Shown here: positions 63,059-64,000 of the stretch, in pieces
Layout of the letters: the number at the start of each line of letters is the position of its first letter
Position numbering within the stretch: the stretch's first letter is position 1
Origin: Effrenium voratum
Lineage: Eukaryota > Sar > Dinophyceae > Suessiales > Symbiodiniaceae
Assembly: GCA_963377175.1 (NCBI GenBank)
Contig: CAUJNA010003782.1
Coordinates: 1 to 64,000 of the forward strand
Length of the DNA: 64,000 nucleotides
Direction: 5' to 3'
Program-made: the position numbers and the translations under genes
Notes under the pieces: model-generated
Database searches by the model: none
Told to the model about the DNA's origin: nothing
What the model saw: only the letters and a program-made list of their open reading frames with translations

Positions 63059-64000
63059 TCACCAACACACAAACAAAGACACAAAGACACAAATACACAA
63101 GGCAAACACGCAGACACACACAGAGAGACACACAGACGCTGCTGACACTGACACACTGACACACTGATACACTGACACACTGACACACTGACACACACAC
63201 ACACACTGACACACTGACACACACTGACACACAGACTGACACGCACACTGACACGCAGACTGGCACACACACACACACTGACACACTGACACACACACAC
63301 ACTGACACACACACACACACACACACACTGACACACACACACACACACTGACACACACACACACACTGACACACACACACACACTGACACACACACACAC
63401 ACACTGACACACACACACACACACACTGACACACTGACACACTGACACACTGACACACTGACACACTGACACACACGCACACACACACACACACACACTG
63501 ACACACACACACACACACACACTGACACACACACACACACACACACTGACACACACACACACTGACACACACACACACACACTGACACACACACACACAC
63601 TGACACACACGCTGACACACACACACACACATTGACACACACACTGACACACACGCTGACACACACACACACACACATTGACACACGCACAGACACACGC
63701 ACATACACACGCGCAGACACACGCACAGACGCACAGACGCACACACACGCACACACGCAACACCCACAACACCCACAACACCCACAACGCCCACAACACC
63801 CACAACACCCACAACACCCACAACACCCACAACACCCACCCACCCACCCACGCACCCACGCACCCACGCACCCACGCACCCACGCACCCACGCACCCACG
63901 CACCCACGCACCCATGCAGGCACGCAGGCACGCAGGCACGCAGGCAGGCAGGCAGGCAGACAGACAGACAGACACAGGCACAGGCACACACGCACACACA
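63059..64000. repeat. CA / CACACTGA / CCCACAA / CCCACG / CAGGCA microsatellite, runs off the window
   Basis: (CA)n interrupted by CTGACA at irregular spacing to about 63690, then (ACACCCACA)n, (CCCACGCA)n and (GGCA)/(GACA)n. All six frames are open for long stretches. The Cys/Val-rich minus-strand frames are not genes. Confidence 0.95.

Noticed and set aside
62755..63999. Long minus-strand Cys/Val-rich frames of over 300 residues
   Set aside because: They are translations of the CA-type microsatellite; all frames are open there and the composition follows the repeat unit.

Overview
The window looks like nuclear DNA of a dinoflagellate, most likely Symbiodiniaceae. Four things point there: tiny exons (31-171 nt) in long introns, splice donors that are mostly GC rather than GT with acceptors almost always AG|G, every recognisable gene on the + strand, and a very high load of short inverted-repeat elements and microsatellites. 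Gene models were built by hand from open frames, splice dinucleotides and exon phase. They are not transcript-supported.

Layout. 1-585 is a GTT/GTC-type microsatellite. 2255-8026 is an eight-exon gene that I do not recognise. 8027-14183 is repeat-rich with a few doubtful exons. 14184-16893 is a six-exon unrecognised gene of about 224 residues. 18091-24347 is a seven-exon gene for the H protein of the glycine cleavage system, with all phases consistent. 26030-36280 is a two-exon Pumilio/PUF gene whose single intron holds a complete LINE of about 9 kb (26480-35440), flanked by a 16-bp target-site duplication. 36626-37574 holds the last two exons of an unrecognised gene. From about 41.6 kb to 62958 runs a large multi-exon gene with helical octotricopeptide-like (OPR) repeats and a C-terminal RluA-type pseudouridine synthase. 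63059-64000 is a CA/CACTGA microsatellite.

The standout is the LINE. Its first reading frame carries a C5-cytosine DNA methyltransferase with all main motifs, followed by a ubiquitin-like domain ending in Gly-Gly-Gly. A +1 frame change at a UGA leads to an RRM-like plus coiled-coil region. A second UGA followed by CUA then leads, in the same frame, to a 1592-residue endonuclease / reverse transcriptase / zinc-knuckle / RNase H protein. Retrotransposon-borne methyltransferases have been reported in dinoflagellates (from memory, de Mendoza and colleagues, 2018), so that part may be known. The ubiquitin-like module and the two UGA junctions are what I would check first.

The host genes share no obvious pathway. 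GcvH would act in mitochondria, while the PUF and OPR-pseudouridine-synthase proteins are RNA-binding or RNA-modifying. Introns are filled with at least six families of short terminal-inverted-repeat elements. One copy sits exactly at a stop codon.
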